Assembly: GCF_007859915.1 (NCBI RefSeq)
Contig: NZ_SJPM01000001.1
Coordinates: 1,209,086 to 1,273,085, forward strand
DNA: 64,000 nucleotides
From: Neorhodopirellula pilleata
Lineage (GTDB): Bacteria; Planctomycetota; Planctomycetia; Pirellulales; Pirellulaceae
Reading direction: 5' to 3'
Shown: piece by piece, positions 17,467 to 26,234 of the stretch
Numbering within the stretch: position 1 is the first letter of the stretch
Layout: every line of letters starts with the position of its first letter
The notes under the pieces: model-generated
Told to the model about the DNA's origin: nothing
What the model saw: the letters and a program-made list of their open reading frames with translations, nothing else
Databases searched by the model: none
Made by a program: the position numbers and the translations under genes

Positions 17467-18270
17467 TCAGCTCGCAGGCGTTTGCAGACCTTCGGGAAGG
17501 ATACCCTGAGCGACTTCGTCGTCCCATTGATCCATCAACGGCCATCCGTCGGCGAGCGTGCCAAAGTCGGCCATGTGCAGATAGCCTTCGACACGACCGA
17601 TCACGCGATCCAACATCGCGTTGTCTTTGGCGAAGATGGGGCCGTGGCTCGGAGCAAGCCATTTGACGTCACTATCGCGGATGCGGGTCAACGATCCGAT
17701 AAACGCTTTGATGTCGCTGCCGTGGTGAGCGTCGATCGCGCCGATGCAACCATCGCGATAGATATTGTCACCGGACAACAATACGTCGCCCATTCGAAAC
17801 GCGAGTTGGCTATCGGTATGCCCCGGTGTATGCCACACCTCGAGTTCCAAGTTCCCGACGCGAATGATATCTCCGTCACTGACTTGATGTTCGATTTCGA
17901 CCGGTGGCATTTCCAGGTTGAGGTTCTGTGCCTCGATTTCGGCAAGCGTTTTCAACTTGTCGCCGGTCTGCAACGGTTCGACCGCATTGGGGTGTGCCGT
18001 CACGGATGTCTTGAGGGCCTGTTTCGCTTTGGCAAGACCTTGAATGTGGTCGACATCGGCGTGGGTCGCGATCAACGTCTTGCACTGCGAAAGCGGAAAA
18101 TCCAATTCGCGAATGATGTTGATGAAATCATCCACGGTTTCTTCATAACCGATATCTATTAGCACCCATTCGTCCTGGTCGTAAACCAGATACAAGTTAC
18201 ACCCAAGAACCTCGCCGGCTTGGAAGTTGAGTTCGATGACACCAGGAAAAATGGGCTTGCGAGGGATCAT
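17467..18270 (-). CDS. Metallo-beta-lactamase fold hydrolase
   Basis: A 267-residue MBL-fold protein. Visible metal-ligand motifs are THADVDH (residues about 69-75), HTPGHTD, LLSGDNIY (bridging Asp) and PSHGPIF near the end. The first motif has Asp where the canonical HxHxDH has its second His, so the metal site is a variant. The family includes glyoxalase II-like thiolesterases and lactonases; the substrate is not identifiable. It is the first gene of the run with the GMC oxidoreductase (4-bp gap) and birA. Confidence 0.88.
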   Translation of the reverse strand: MIPRKPIFPGVIELNFQAGEVLGCNLYLVYDQDEWVLIDIGYEETVDDFINIIRELDFPLSQCKTLIATHADVDHIQGLAKAKQALKTSVTAHPNAVEPLQTGDKLKTLAEIEAQNLNLEMPPVEIEHQVSDGDIIRVGNLELEVWHTPGHTDSQLAFRMGDVLLSGDNIYRDGCIGAIDAHHGSDIKAFIGSLTRIRDSDVKWLAPSHGPIFAKDNAMLDRVIGRVEGYLHMADFGTLADGWPLMDQWDDEVAQGILPEGLQTPAS

Positions 18271-18358
18271 GCGGTTCGGTGCAGGAGGAGTGAGAGGAGT
18301 CGGGCGGGTCGAGTCGCCGCTCGTTCGGACGCAGTGTAAACCTTTTCAGCGACCTTCG

Positions 18359-19504
18359 TCAGACCGCCAAGGTTACCAATTCTCGGGCGCAAGCGTCCGC
18401 GTTGGCACGGATCGCCTTTTGTTCGAGTTGCTCGTCGACCAAGTGGTAGAAAACATCGCGTTGTCGTGGTTCAAACCCATGCTCGGCGATCGCGTCGCGG
18501 ATCTGTTGGAGCGATAGAAAATGCACCGTGCCGGCTTCGGCGACGACGTTTTCTTCGATCATCAAGCTGCCCATGTCGTTGGCACCGAACATCAATGCCA
18601 TCTGGCCGATCTTGAGCCCCTGGGTGACCCAACTGCTCTGCAGGTTGGGGATGTTATCAAGATACAAGCGAGAAACGGCGAGCATTTTCAGGTACTCGAA
18701 CGAACCCGTTTTGGGGACTTCGCTCATTTCCGTATTTTCGGGCTGAAACGTCCAGCAAATGAAAGCCGTGAAGCCGCCCGTTTCATCCTGGACTTCGCGA
18801 AGCCGCCGCAGATGCTCGACCCGCTCGGCCAGAGTTTCGACGTGACCGAACATCATCGTCGCCGACGAGACGCCGCCGAGTCGATGCCAAGCCCGCATCA
18901 CCCCGAGCCAGTCGTCCGTCATGACTTTGCCGCGGGTAATCTCCGCCCGCACCCGGTCGTTCAGAATCTCCGCACCACCGCCGGGGACACTGCCCAACCC
19001 GGCCGCCTTGAGTCGTGATAACACTTCCTCGATCGTCAGCTTGTTGACCTTGGTGAAGTGATGCAATTCCGGAGGCGAGAACCCGTGGATGTTGATCTCG
19101 GGAAAATGCGACTTGATGTCGCCGAGCATCTCCTCATACCAATCGAGTTTGTACTTGGGATGCAAACCACCCTGCAGCAAAATTTGGTTGCCGCCAAGCT
19201 CGACGGTCTCTTCCACTTTCTTGAGCAACACGTGCCGAGGCAACACGTACCCTTCGTCACTCTTGGGACCACGATAGAACGCACAAAAGTTACAGACCGC
19301 GGTGCACACGTTGGTGTAGTTGATGTTCCGATCGATGTTGTACGTTCGGTAGGTCTCCGGGTGCATGCGTCGCGAAACCTGATCGGCGGCCGAGCCGATC
19401 GCGGCGAGCTGATTGCTCTTGAGCAACGTTAACGCGTCGTCGTCACCGAGTCGCTCGCCGGCAAGGGTGCGATCCAAAATCGAACGGATGCGGGAATCAT
19501 TCAT
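18359..19504 (-). CDS. mqnC: Cyclic dehypoxanthinyl futalosine synthase
   Basis: A radical-SAM enzyme of about 381 residues. The cluster motif is CTAVCNFC (CxxxCxxC) after RNINYTNV. The signatures ILLQGGLHP, FSPPEL, PGGGAEIL, FICWTFQPENT and SSWVTQGLKIGQ fit MqnC better than its relative MqnE. It cyclises dehypoxanthine futalosine in the futalosine pathway to menaquinone. ATG 19504 is preferred to a TTG three codons upstream. mqnA lies just upstream (28-bp gap), supporting the pathway call. Confidence 0.9.
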   Translation of the reverse strand: MNDSRIRSILDRTLAGERLGDDDALTLLKSNQLAAIGSAADQVSRRMHPETYRTYNIDRNINYTNVCTAVCNFCAFYRGPKSDEGYVLPRHVLLKKVEETVELGGNQILLQGGLHPKYKLDWYEEMLGDIKSHFPEINIHGFSPPELHHFTKVNKLTIEEVLSRLKAAGLGSVPGGGAEILNDRVRAEITRGKVMTDDWLGVMRAWHRLGGVSSATMMFGHVETLAERVEHLRRLREVQDETGGFTAFICWTFQPENTEMSEVPKTGSFEYLKMLAVSRLYLDNIPNLQSSWVTQGLKIGQMALMFGANDMGSLMIEENVVAEAGTVHFLSLQQIRDAIAEHGFEPRQRDVFYHLVDEQLEQKAIRANADACARELVTLAV

Positions 19505-19532
19505 GAAGATCAAACGGGATTGAAAAGCGGAT

Positions 19533-20354
19533 TCAAGAAGCGGGTGAAATGGTCTTGGTCGGCACGGGGTTCGATCCGGAAATCAACCCGATCGAGGCGG
19601 CCTTCCGGCGAAACGTTTCCAGCCCCGAACGTTCGCCGGGGCCGAGGTGAAAGTGCAAGTTTTCAGCAAAGTAGCGGTGCAGGTCTTCGTTCGTCAAACC
19701 TTGTCCGGCCGCTTCGCGGACGGCGATCGATTCGAAACGGTCGATGCCTTCGTCTCGGCTGGCGTCGAGGGCCTGTTCGATCCGGCGGGCTAAACCGGGT
19801 TCGATGATGCGATCACGACGGGCGACCCACATCGCGAACACGAATGGTAGCTCCGTCCAACGGCACCATCGATCGCCCAAGTCCCAAATTTCACGATAAG
19901 TGCCTCGGGCCGGATGCATCGCGCGATCCCCGATCATCAGCAACGCGTCCGCTTCAATTTCATCGGCCTGCGAACCGATCGGAAACGGCACCGTTCGTGG
20001 GGTCAGTCCGTGCATCTCATGGAGCAACACTTGAGCCATCGCCGCCGATGTACGGCTGCCTTCGTCGAGCGCCAACGTGCGGACCTGACGCATCGGCACG
20101 CGGCTGAGCAACCGAACGCTCCACACCGGCCCGCGACAGGCGATTGCGGCGGTTGAAACAATCTCGTAGTCGGATTGATTGCGGAAGTATTCGATGCTCG
20201 GAATCAATGCCACATCCAATTCGCCAGCCGCCAAATCGCGAGCCAGCCTCGAGGGCAGATCCAAACGCAAGCTGCCCCACCGGCCGAGGTGCTGCGGCAG
20301 CGTCTCGACGAGCGGTTTGGTGTTGAGATAGGAAACGGCACCAAAGCGGAGCAT
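19533..20354 (-). CDS. mqnA: Chorismate dehydratase
   Basis: A 273-residue protein of the MqnA/MqnD periplasmic-binding-like fold. The N-terminal LRFGAVSYLNTKPLV is the family hallmark and binds the substrate carboxylates; DVALIPSIEYF and the central ALDEGSRTSAAMAQVLL are typical of MqnA. It converts chorismate to 3-enolpyruvylbenzoate, the first step of futalosine-route menaquinone synthesis. Together with mqnC it shows this organism uses that route rather than the MenFDHCEB route. Other pathway genes (mqnB, mqnD, mqnE) are not in the window. Confidence 0.93.
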   Translation of the reverse strand: MLRFGAVSYLNTKPLVETLPQHLGRWGSLRLDLPSRLARDLAAGELDVALIPSIEYFRNQSDYEIVSTAAIACRGPVWSVRLLSRVPMRQVRTLALDEGSRTSAAMAQVLLHEMHGLTPRTVPFPIGSQADEIEADALLMIGDRAMHPARGTYREIWDLGDRWCRWTELPFVFAMWVARRDRIIEPGLARRIEQALDASRDEGIDRFESIAVREAAGQGLTNEDLHRYFAENLHFHLGPGERSGLETFRRKAASIGLISGSNPVPTKTISPAS

Positions 20355-20433
20355 GAAAGTTGAGCCGGCGGTAAGGAAAGGGAAACGTTACGAGGGATTA
20401 ACCGCTTCGGCGAGCCATTTACAACCCCCAATT

Positions 20434-21120
20434 TCAAGCGAAACGACGACTCGCCAACCGTCGCCACGCCCGCATGTCGTGCGGGCCGGCAAACTGCACC
20501 AATATGGAACCCGGGGCGGCGAATTTCGCAAAAACGGTTTCGTGAAACTCATCTTCGCCCGGCCAAGGATAACTGTATACCACCGCAAAATCATCCAGGT
20601 CCAACCCGAGTTCATCGTACGCCGACGCGACCGGATGACCGAGGCTTGGTAGCGTCGGATCGTCCGCCAATGCTTCGGCACCGGCGGGAAGGAAATTCCC
20701 CACAATGAGTTCCGGCGGCGATGCGTCCCCGACGGTCTCAGCGGCGACGTTTTGTCGCAAGCCATCACGCATCGGCCCGGTCCAGTCCTGAACCGTTTTC
20801 CGGCCATGCTCGATCAACGTGACCTCCGATTCGATCCCGATCGCGTTCCAGCCCAAGGCGTCGGCCATCACGGTCACCGCCGCGAAACCACACCCCCACT
20901 CGAGGAACCGGTTGCCCGTTTGCACCTGCGATTGGCGGATCCAAGCGAGTGTCTGGAAAACCAACTCATAGTCAGCGGCGACGAATTGCTCGATTTGAGG
21001 AACGTCCCAACGATCCTGAAACGCTTCAATCCGTAAATGCAGGTCGTGGATCATCCCACGAACCGCCTTAGGAAGCGGACGTTCATCCAGACCGGCCGGC
21101 AAATCAATTTTTTCGAGCAT
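20434..21120 (-). CDS. SAM-dependent methyltransferase-like protein
   Basis: A Rossmann-fold protein of about 228 residues. The SAM-binding motif I is FLEWGCGFAAVTVMADALGW (about 89-108), followed by the acidic strand-2 end GIESE and a later LIVGNFLP. The substrate is unknown. I chose ATG 21120; the ORF is open for 34 more codons upstream, but those residues are not homologous in character. It lies 79 bp upstream of mqnA on the same strand and could be in the same transcript, but it does not resemble the quinone methyltransferase MenG/UbiE closely. Confidence 0.8.
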   Translation of the reverse strand: MLEKIDLPAGLDERPLPKAVRGMIHDLHLRIEAFQDRWDVPQIEQFVAADYELVFQTLAWIRQSQVQTGNRFLEWGCGFAAVTVMADALGWNAIGIESEVTLIEHGRKTVQDWTGPMRDGLRQNVAAETVGDASPPELIVGNFLPAGAEALADDPTLPSLGHPVASAYDELGLDLDDFAVVYSYPWPGEDEFHETVFAKFAAPGSILVQFAGPHDMRAWRRLASRRFA

Positions 21121-21274
21121 GAAGCGTGGTGAAGAGAGGAGAGACTCGGAACGATCGGAAAACAGAAAACTGACGAGCCAAGTTTGACGCGAAACCAGCA
21201 AGACGCGATACCATGAACACACTGCGGGGTTCTAATCCTTCGCCGTCATTCAAGCCACCCGGAGTCGATTTCTG

Positions 21275-23113
21275 ATGTCGTGTCCCGCCCTTTTCCGATT
21301 TTTTCAAACCTGTGTAGTGGTCGCGATAGCCATTTCATCCGTTTCCGCTGCCGACACGGTGTCGGAATCGTCTGCGACGTTGCCGTCGTGGTCGTTGACG
21401 AACGTTCATGGCGAAACGATCACGGATGAAATCCTGATGGAATCGTCCGGCGATCCGTCACTGGTCGTGGTCGCTTTCTTGGGAACCGAATGCCCGCTGG
21501 CCAAGTTATACGCGCGGACGCTCAATCGATTGCATCAAAAATACGAATCCAAAGGCGTTCGTTTTTTAGCCGTGATGAGCAATCGCCAGGATTCCCTCGA
21601 AGAGATCGCGGCGTTCGCCAAACGTTCTGAACTTCAGTTCCCGATTGGAAAAGACTTGGCAAACCGGTTCGCTGACGCGATCGGCGCCGAGCGCACCCCC
21701 GAGGTTTTCGTCTTCGACGCCGACCGGTTGCTGAGATATCGTGGGCGGATCGACGATCAATACGGAATCGGAACGATCCTTGACTCTCCCCGGCGCAACG
21801 ACTTGCAAATCGCGATCGACGAACTTCTCAGCGGTCAAACCGTTTCAACTCCGAAAACCGAGGCGGTCGGCTGCATCATCGGTCGACGCAAAGAATCGAC
21901 GAGCGAGCAAACCGAAGTAACCTTCCACGAACACGTCGCGCCGATTCTCGATCGTCACTGCGTCGAGTGTCACCGTGAGGGCGAGATCGGTCCGTTCGCT
22001 TTACAGGACTACGACGAAGTGGCCGGATGGGCGGACATGATCGTCGAGACGACATCCGATCGCCGGATGCCGCCTTGGCACGCGGGCGAACAATCAAGCG
22101 TTACTTTTCGCAACGAACGAAGACTGACTGACACCGAACTCGATACGCTACGCCAATGGGCAGAAACGGGAACCGCGCGCGGCAATCCATCTCAACGATC
22201 GGAATCCTCCGGCGACATCACCCGTGAAGACGGATTGGTGCGTGACGACGAGGGAAAGGTCTGGCAACTACCTCGGCGACCTGACCACGTCTTCAAGATC
22301 ACCGAATCCCCCGTCGACATTCCGGCCTCCGGCGAGGTGAAGTATCAGTATTACCGGGTCGACCCCGAGTTTGATCGTGACGTGTGGGTTTCGGCCATGC
22401 AATTGCGTCCCGGCAATCGCAGCGTCGTCCACCACATCTTGGTGTTCGCCCGCCCGAAAGGATCCAACGAACGCTTGCACGCCGAACGCGGCTATCTCGA
22501 TGGATACGTTCCCGGTTATCGCGTGGAGTCCTTCGCGCCCGGTTACGCCAAACGAATCCCGGCTAATAGCGAACTGATCTTTCAAGTTCACTACACGCCA
22601 ACAGGTGTCGACGAACAAGACCTCAGCGAATTTGCGTTAGTCGAGGTCGACCCGGCCGAAGTGACCCACGAGATCCACACCAATAGCAGTTTGAACGTTC
22701 GGTTAAACATTCCTCCCGGTGAAGCGAATTACACGTCGACGGCCCGTTCGCCAAGCATTCCTGCCGGAGCGGAATTACTCGCGATGATGCCACACATGCA
22801 CGTTCGCGGAAAATCGTTTCGGTATGAACTGCAAACCCCTTCGCCGTTTTGGTCGAAACTGACTGCGGGGACGGCGGAGGATCACCAAATCCTGCTCGAT
22901 GTGCCACGCTACGATTTCAACTGGCAGACCGCGTACGTGCTCACCGAACCGATCCCACTTCCCCAAGGGGCACGGCTGTTTTGTCGCGCGGTGTTCGACA
23001 ACAGCGAAGCGAACCTGAGCAACCCCGACCCCACCGCGACCGTCCGCTGGGGCGATCAGACGTGGGACGAAATGATGATCGGCTATTTCCACTACGCCTT
23101 ACCCAAAAAATAA
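21275..23113 (+). CDS. Exported redoxin-cytochrome-copper monooxygenase fusion
   Basis: A 612-residue exported protein with three parts. After the signal peptide (FRFFQTCVVVAIAISSVSAA), a thioredoxin/AhpC-like domain (about 35-195) has CPLAKLY where thioredoxins have CxxC, so only one Cys remains. A short cytochrome-like segment carries heme motif CVECH (about 230). The C-terminal half (about 320-612) resembles copper type II ascorbate-dependent monooxygenase domains, with metal-ligand candidates SVVHHILVFARP, IFQVHYTPTG and MMPHMHVRGKS. This architecture recurs in planctomycetes; the substrate is unknown. GGAG at 21261-21264 supports the start. The perfect inverted repeat at 23150-23252 follows and may end transcription. 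Confidence 0.88.
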   Translation: MSCPALFRFFQTCVVVAIAISSVSAADTVSESSATLPSWSLTNVHGETITDEILMESSGDPSLVVVAFLGTECPLAKLYARTLNRLHQKYESKGVRFLAVMSNRQDSLEEIAAFAKRSELQFPIGKDLANRFADAIGAERTPEVFVFDADRLLRYRGRIDDQYGIGTILDSPRRNDLQIAIDELLSGQTVSTPKTEAVGCIIGRRKESTSEQTEVTFHEHVAPILDRHCVECHREGEIGPFALQDYDEVAGWADMIVETTSDRRMPPWHAGEQSSVTFRNERRLTDTELDTLRQWAETGTARGNPSQRSESSGDITREDGLVRDDEGKVWQLPRRPDHVFKITESPVDIPASGEVKYQYYRVDPEFDRDVWVSAMQLRPGNRSVVHHILVFARPKGSNERLHAERGYLDGYVPGYRVESFAPGYAKRIPANSELIFQVHYTPTGVDEQDLSEFALVEVDPAEVTHEIHTNSSLNVRLNIPPGEANYTSTARSPSIPAGAELLAMMPHMHVRGKSFRYELQTPSPFWSKLTAGTAEDHQILLDVPRYDFNWQTAYVLTEPIPLPQGARLFCRAVFDNSEANLSNPDPTATVRWGDQTWDEMMIGYFHYALPKK

Positions 23114-23149
23114 CGACCCGCAAAACCGGGCGTCCGATGCACGCCCCTT

Positions 23150-23252
23150 AGAACGTGTTTTAAAAAGGGGTCTGACCCTCTCCGGCGAGGCCAAAAACCC
23201 AATGAAATCGATTCGCCTCCAAAGGGTCAGACCCCTTTTTAAAACACGTTCT
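23150..23252. repeat. Perfect 30-bp inverted repeat with 43-bp loop
   Basis: Arms at 23150-23179 and 23223-23252 are exact reverse complements over 30 bp. They start AGAACGTGTTTTAAAAAG and contain GGGGTCTGACCC. The AAAGGGGTCTGACCC-type core is a repeat I recall as widespread in several bacterial groups near REP-associated transposases, but no transposase is here. It lies between two convergent genes, where its T-rich arms could terminate transcription from both sides. Confidence 0.93.
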
Positions 23253-23278
23253 TAGCGTAGGTGCCGCTCGAATAGGCT

Positions 23279-23722
23279 CTAAATCAATGGCTCGCTAGGT
23301 CGACCCTGCAGGGTTAAAACCACGGTTCGCGAGGCAGCCTGGTCGCGGTGCTCGCACAAATAAATCCCCTGCCAAGTCCCCAGCGCCAGCCGACCATCCC
23401 GAACCGGAATGGTTACCGACGCCCCCATCATGGAGGCTTTTACGTGCGCCGGCATGTCGTCAGGACCTTCGAGCGTGTGGACGTAGGGGAGATCTTCGGG
23501 AACGGCGTGATTCATTGCCGTTTCGAAGTCGACTCGCACATCCGGATCGGCGTTCTCGTTGATGGTCAGTGACGCGCTCGTGTGCTGAATGAAACAATGC
23601 AGCAGCCCGATTTCAAGTTCGGAGATCTCCGGAAAAGCAGACGTGATTTCGCGGGTGATCAGATGAAACCCGCGCGGTCGGGCGGGCAGATGCACTTCGG
23701 TTTGGTACCAGTTCACTTCCAA
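23279..23722 (-). CDS. YjbQ family protein (UPF0047)
   Basis: A 147-residue single-domain protein of the YjbQ/UPF0047 family, some members of which have thiamine-phosphate synthase side activity. Motifs are HCFIQHTSASLTINENADPDV (about residues 42-62), NHAVPEDLPYVHTLEGPDDMPAHVKASMMG and LGTWQGIYLCEHRD. The conserved His and Asp/Glu residues of the presumed metal site are all present, and length matches the family. It is convergent with the redoxin fusion gene and has no operon partner. Confidence 0.92.
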   Translation of the reverse strand: MEVNWYQTEVHLPARPRGFHLITREITSAFPEISELEIGLLHCFIQHTSASLTINENADPDVRVDFETAMNHAVPEDLPYVHTLEGPDDMPAHVKASMMGASVTIPVRDGRLALGTWQGIYLCEHRDQAASRTVVLTLQGRPSEPLI

Positions 23723-24196
23723 ATGTCCGTTGAGAAGGAGTCGGGCAAAAAAAAATGGAACTTTTTTTCTTAGCGATTCCGGTCGTTCGGTCTTTCAGGA
23801 TGTTAACGACAAAAGAATTCGGAGTCTTGCCCCCGCACCCCGCCTTGACAAAATCGGCATCGGGTAAATCGCCCTTGGCCCCGCCAACGCCGAGCAAAGT
23901 CGGATTCCGCACCCTTGAAGAAATCGTGAAGATTTTGGGCGGTAAAGAGGGAACCCGTTTCGGAAAAAACAACGCGATCGGAAGGGCTCGCCCAAGCGAA
24001 CGCAGGCACACGTTCGCACCCTTTTGTGCGACCACCCCCCTTAGAATTTTCTTGACTGGGGCGGAATTGAGCGAATAATCGTTGCGTGTGTGATGCCCAA
24101 GGTCGAAATGAGTTTGACGCCGGGCCATCTCAATAACTTGGTTGATCGTGATGCACCAGGATGGAACACGATCGAGATTGGAAATTTAAAGAGCGT
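23723..24196. other. Intergenic region between divergent genes; no confident CDS
   Basis: About 470 bp. It has A/T runs near 23745-23770 and open frames on both strands whose composition does not look like protein. The only feature I can support is the promoter-like sequence at 24052-24079. Confidence 0.6.
24052..24079 (+). promoter_or_regulatory. Candidate sigma-70-type promoter
   Basis: TTGACT (24052-24057), a 16-bp spacer and AATAAT (24074-24079), each one mismatch from the housekeeping consensus. It would start transcription near 24086, giving a leader of about 110 nt before the small gene at 24197. Confidence 0.5.
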
Positions 24197-24421
24197 ATGA
24201 GTCACTGCAAGAACGTTTTCGAGGCCATCCTTCGCTACGGCCATGACGAAGACTTCACCCCCCAGGAAGACGAACATTTCGTCGCCACCGACGCGCCAGC
24301 GGGCAGCCCCGAGAAAATCGAAGTGCTGCGTCGCCGTGTTGAGTTGGGACAGCCGTTGTGGCATACCACCGACCGAATCGACTACAGCGGTTTGACCGGT
24401 GCGATCCGCCCGCGCGAGTAG
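24197..24421 (+). CDS. Small conserved hypothetical protein
   Basis: A 74-residue protein starting MSHCKNVFEAILRYGHDEDF, acidic and without membrane segments, ending DYSGLTGAIRPRE. I believe close relatives are common and highly conserved in planctomycetes with no assigned function (from memory, not checked). The frame is open to ATG 24161, but AAAGAG just before 24197 and the family-like start favour the shorter form. A good promoter lies upstream and a strong terminator downstream, so it is a monocistronic, probably well-expressed gene. Confidence 0.75.
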   Translation: MSHCKNVFEAILRYGHDEDFTPQEDEHFVATDAPAGSPEKIEVLRRRVELGQPLWHTTDRIDYSGLTGAIRPRE

Positions 24422-24493
24422 GCCCCATGGGCCATTGTCATGAATTAGCCCGAGCGCCGAACCACCCTCCCAAGGCTCCGGGCTGACCCAGAA

Positions 24494-24525
24494 AACCTCG
24501 AGTGAAAGTCACTCGAGGTTTTTTC
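24494..24525. terminator. Strong bidirectional terminator
   Basis: A perfect 12-bp stem AACCTCGAGTGA / TCACTCGAGGTT with a 3-base AAG loop, followed by TTTTTT on the plus strand and TTTTCT on the minus strand. It ends the small gene on its left and can also serve fumC, which converges from the right. Confidence 0.93.
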
Positions 24526-24602
24526 GTGCCCACGCAGATGTTTTGAAAAAGACTCCTCGTGTTGTCAAACGCCATGAACCTAATGCTGGCTAGCGCAGTA
24601 CA

Positions 24603-26027
24603 CTACGCTTGCGGTTCGGTCATCTTCCACGGGTCGAGCGCTTCGGCAAGTTGATCAGCAGGAAGGATGCCTTTCTGCTCGCACAACTCGCGGATCGTTT
24701 GCCCCGTCTTGAAGGCTTCTTTGGCCAGCGCCGCGGCTTGTTCGTATCCGATCAACGGGTTCAAACTCGTACACATCGACAAGCTCTTTTCGACGGCCGC
24801 ATTGCAGGCTTCTTCGTTCGGTTCCATTCCGTCCAGACAGAACTCAACAAACGCCCCACAGCCGCCGTCGAGCAATGCGATCGATTCCAAGATCGTGTGC
24901 GCCATCACGGGCATCATGATGTTCAATTGGAAATTTCCACCGCACCCGCCGCTGATCGTCATGCAACCGTCGTTGCCGATCACACGAGCGGCGATCTGCA
25001 TCAGCGATTCGCACATCACCGGGTTGACCTTTCCCGGCATAATCGAACTGCCCGGTTGCCGCGTCGGCAACTTGATTTCGTAGTAGCCGCAACGGGGACC
25101 GCTGCCCAACCACCGAATGTTGTTGGCCAATCCCAAGAGCGTCTGCGCGATGCATTTGAGTTGACCGTGAGCCTCGACCAGTCCATCGCGATTGGCGTTG
25201 CCTTCGAAATGATTGGCGGCTTCGACGAACGCGATCCCCGTCTGTTCGGCTAAATGGGCCGCGACACGTCCGCCAAATTCAGGATGCGTGTTGATACCCG
25301 AACCGACCGCCGTGCCACCAACGGGCAACTCGAGAACGGCGTCACGGGCTCGTTCGGCTCGAACGATCGACATCTCCAACTGGCGAGCAAACCCGCCGAA
25401 CTCCTGGCCCAGACGCAGAGGCGTCGCGTCCATTAAGTGCGTGCGACCGATCTTGATGATTTTGTCCCACGCGGCGGCCTTTTCGACGAGCGACGCGTGC
25501 ATCCGCCGAAGCGTGGGGATCAAGCGATGCTCGATCTCAACCGCAGTGGCGACATGAATCGCGGTGGGAAACGTGTCGTTGGTGCTCTGCCCCATGTTGA
25601 CGTGATCGTTGGGGTGGATCGGCTTGGCCTCCGCCAGACGGTCCCCGCCGACGATCTCGATGGCGCGATTGCTCAGCACCTCGTTGACGTTCATGTTGCT
25701 GCTCGTCCCGCTGCCGGTTTGAAACACATCGACGGGAAACTGATCGCTCATTTGACCGTCGGCGACTTCTTGGCATGCTGTCAACATGGCTTGGACCTGC
25801 TCGTCGCTGAGCGGATTTTTGCCCGAACCGGTCAGTTTTCCCAAATCACGATTCGCGATGCCGCAGGCCAATTTGACCCGGCCCATCGCCGAAATCATCG
25901 ATGGAGGAAGACGCCAACCGCTGACCGGAAAATTTTCGATCGCGCGTTGGGTTTGGGCACCGTAATAGGCATCGGCGGGAACGTGAACTTCGCCCATCGA
26001 GTCACGTTCAGTTCGGGTCGGGGTCAT
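24603..26027 (-). CDS. fumC: Class II fumarate hydratase
   Basis: A 474-residue enzyme interconverting fumarate and malate in the TCA cycle. Family motifs are YYGAQTQRAIENFPVSG, SGTSSNMNVNEVLSNRA, NMGQSTNDTFPTAIHVA, GRTHLMDATPLRLGQEFGG and the lyase signature GSSIMPGKVNPV with the catalytic Ser loop. The ADPWKM-type C-terminus is LDPWKMTEPQA. Length and motif order are standard. It is transcribed alone, with a shared terminator downstream and a heptamer-repeat region upstream. Confidence 0.96.
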   Translation of the reverse strand: MTPTRTERDSMGEVHVPADAYYGAQTQRAIENFPVSGWRLPPSMISAMGRVKLACGIANRDLGKLTGSGKNPLSDEQVQAMLTACQEVADGQMSDQFPVDVFQTGSGTSSNMNVNEVLSNRAIEIVGGDRLAEAKPIHPNDHVNMGQSTNDTFPTAIHVATAVEIEHRLIPTLRRMHASLVEKAAAWDKIIKIGRTHLMDATPLRLGQEFGGFARQLEMSIVRAERARDAVLELPVGGTAVGSGINTHPEFGGRVAAHLAEQTGIAFVEAANHFEGNANRDGLVEAHGQLKCIAQTLLGLANNIRWLGSGPRCGYYEIKLPTRQPGSSIMPGKVNPVMCESLMQIAARVIGNDGCMTISGGCGGNFQLNIMMPVMAHTILESIALLDGGCGAFVEFCLDGMEPNEEACNAAVEKSLSMCTSLNPLIGYEQAAALAKEAFKTGQTIRELCEQKGILPADQLAEALDPWKMTEPQA

Positions 26028-26172
26028 CGCTGGCTATCGATTTGCATGGAGAAACGGGAAGGTTAACTTCCCCAACATGCTAGCCAATTCAGCGACGCTC
26101 TCGTAGCCAGGGTCGCGTAGGCTGGGTGAAGGAGGGCTTTGACGACGAACACCCGGCATCGGGCACGGTGGC

Positions 26173-26228
26173 TGTTGGCTGTTGGCTGTTGGCTGTTGGC
26201 TGTTGGCGGTTGGCGGTTGGCGGTTGGC
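26173..26228. repeat. Heptamer array A (5 x TGTTGGC, 3 x GGTTGGC)
   Basis: Eight perfect head-to-tail heptamers with a sharp switch from TGTTGGC to GGTTGGC at 26208. On the minus strand they read GCCAACA and GCCAACC. Six bases separate it from array B. Confidence 0.93.
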
Positions 26229-26234
26229 CAAAAC

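Noticed and set aside
23755-24078. Rightward open frame of about 107 codons
   Set aside because: No ribosome site and low-complexity junctions; it ends where the promoter for the next gene lies.
23613-24128. Leftward open frame of about 171 codons over the gap after the YjbQ gene
   Set aside because: It overlaps the YjbQ coding sequence and a good promoter on the other strand, has no ribosome site and its composition does not look like a protein.
26034-26231. Small leftward frame with repeated Gln/Pro/Thr/Asn peptides over the second heptamer locus
   Set aside because: A product of the repeat unit, without ribosome site or conservation.
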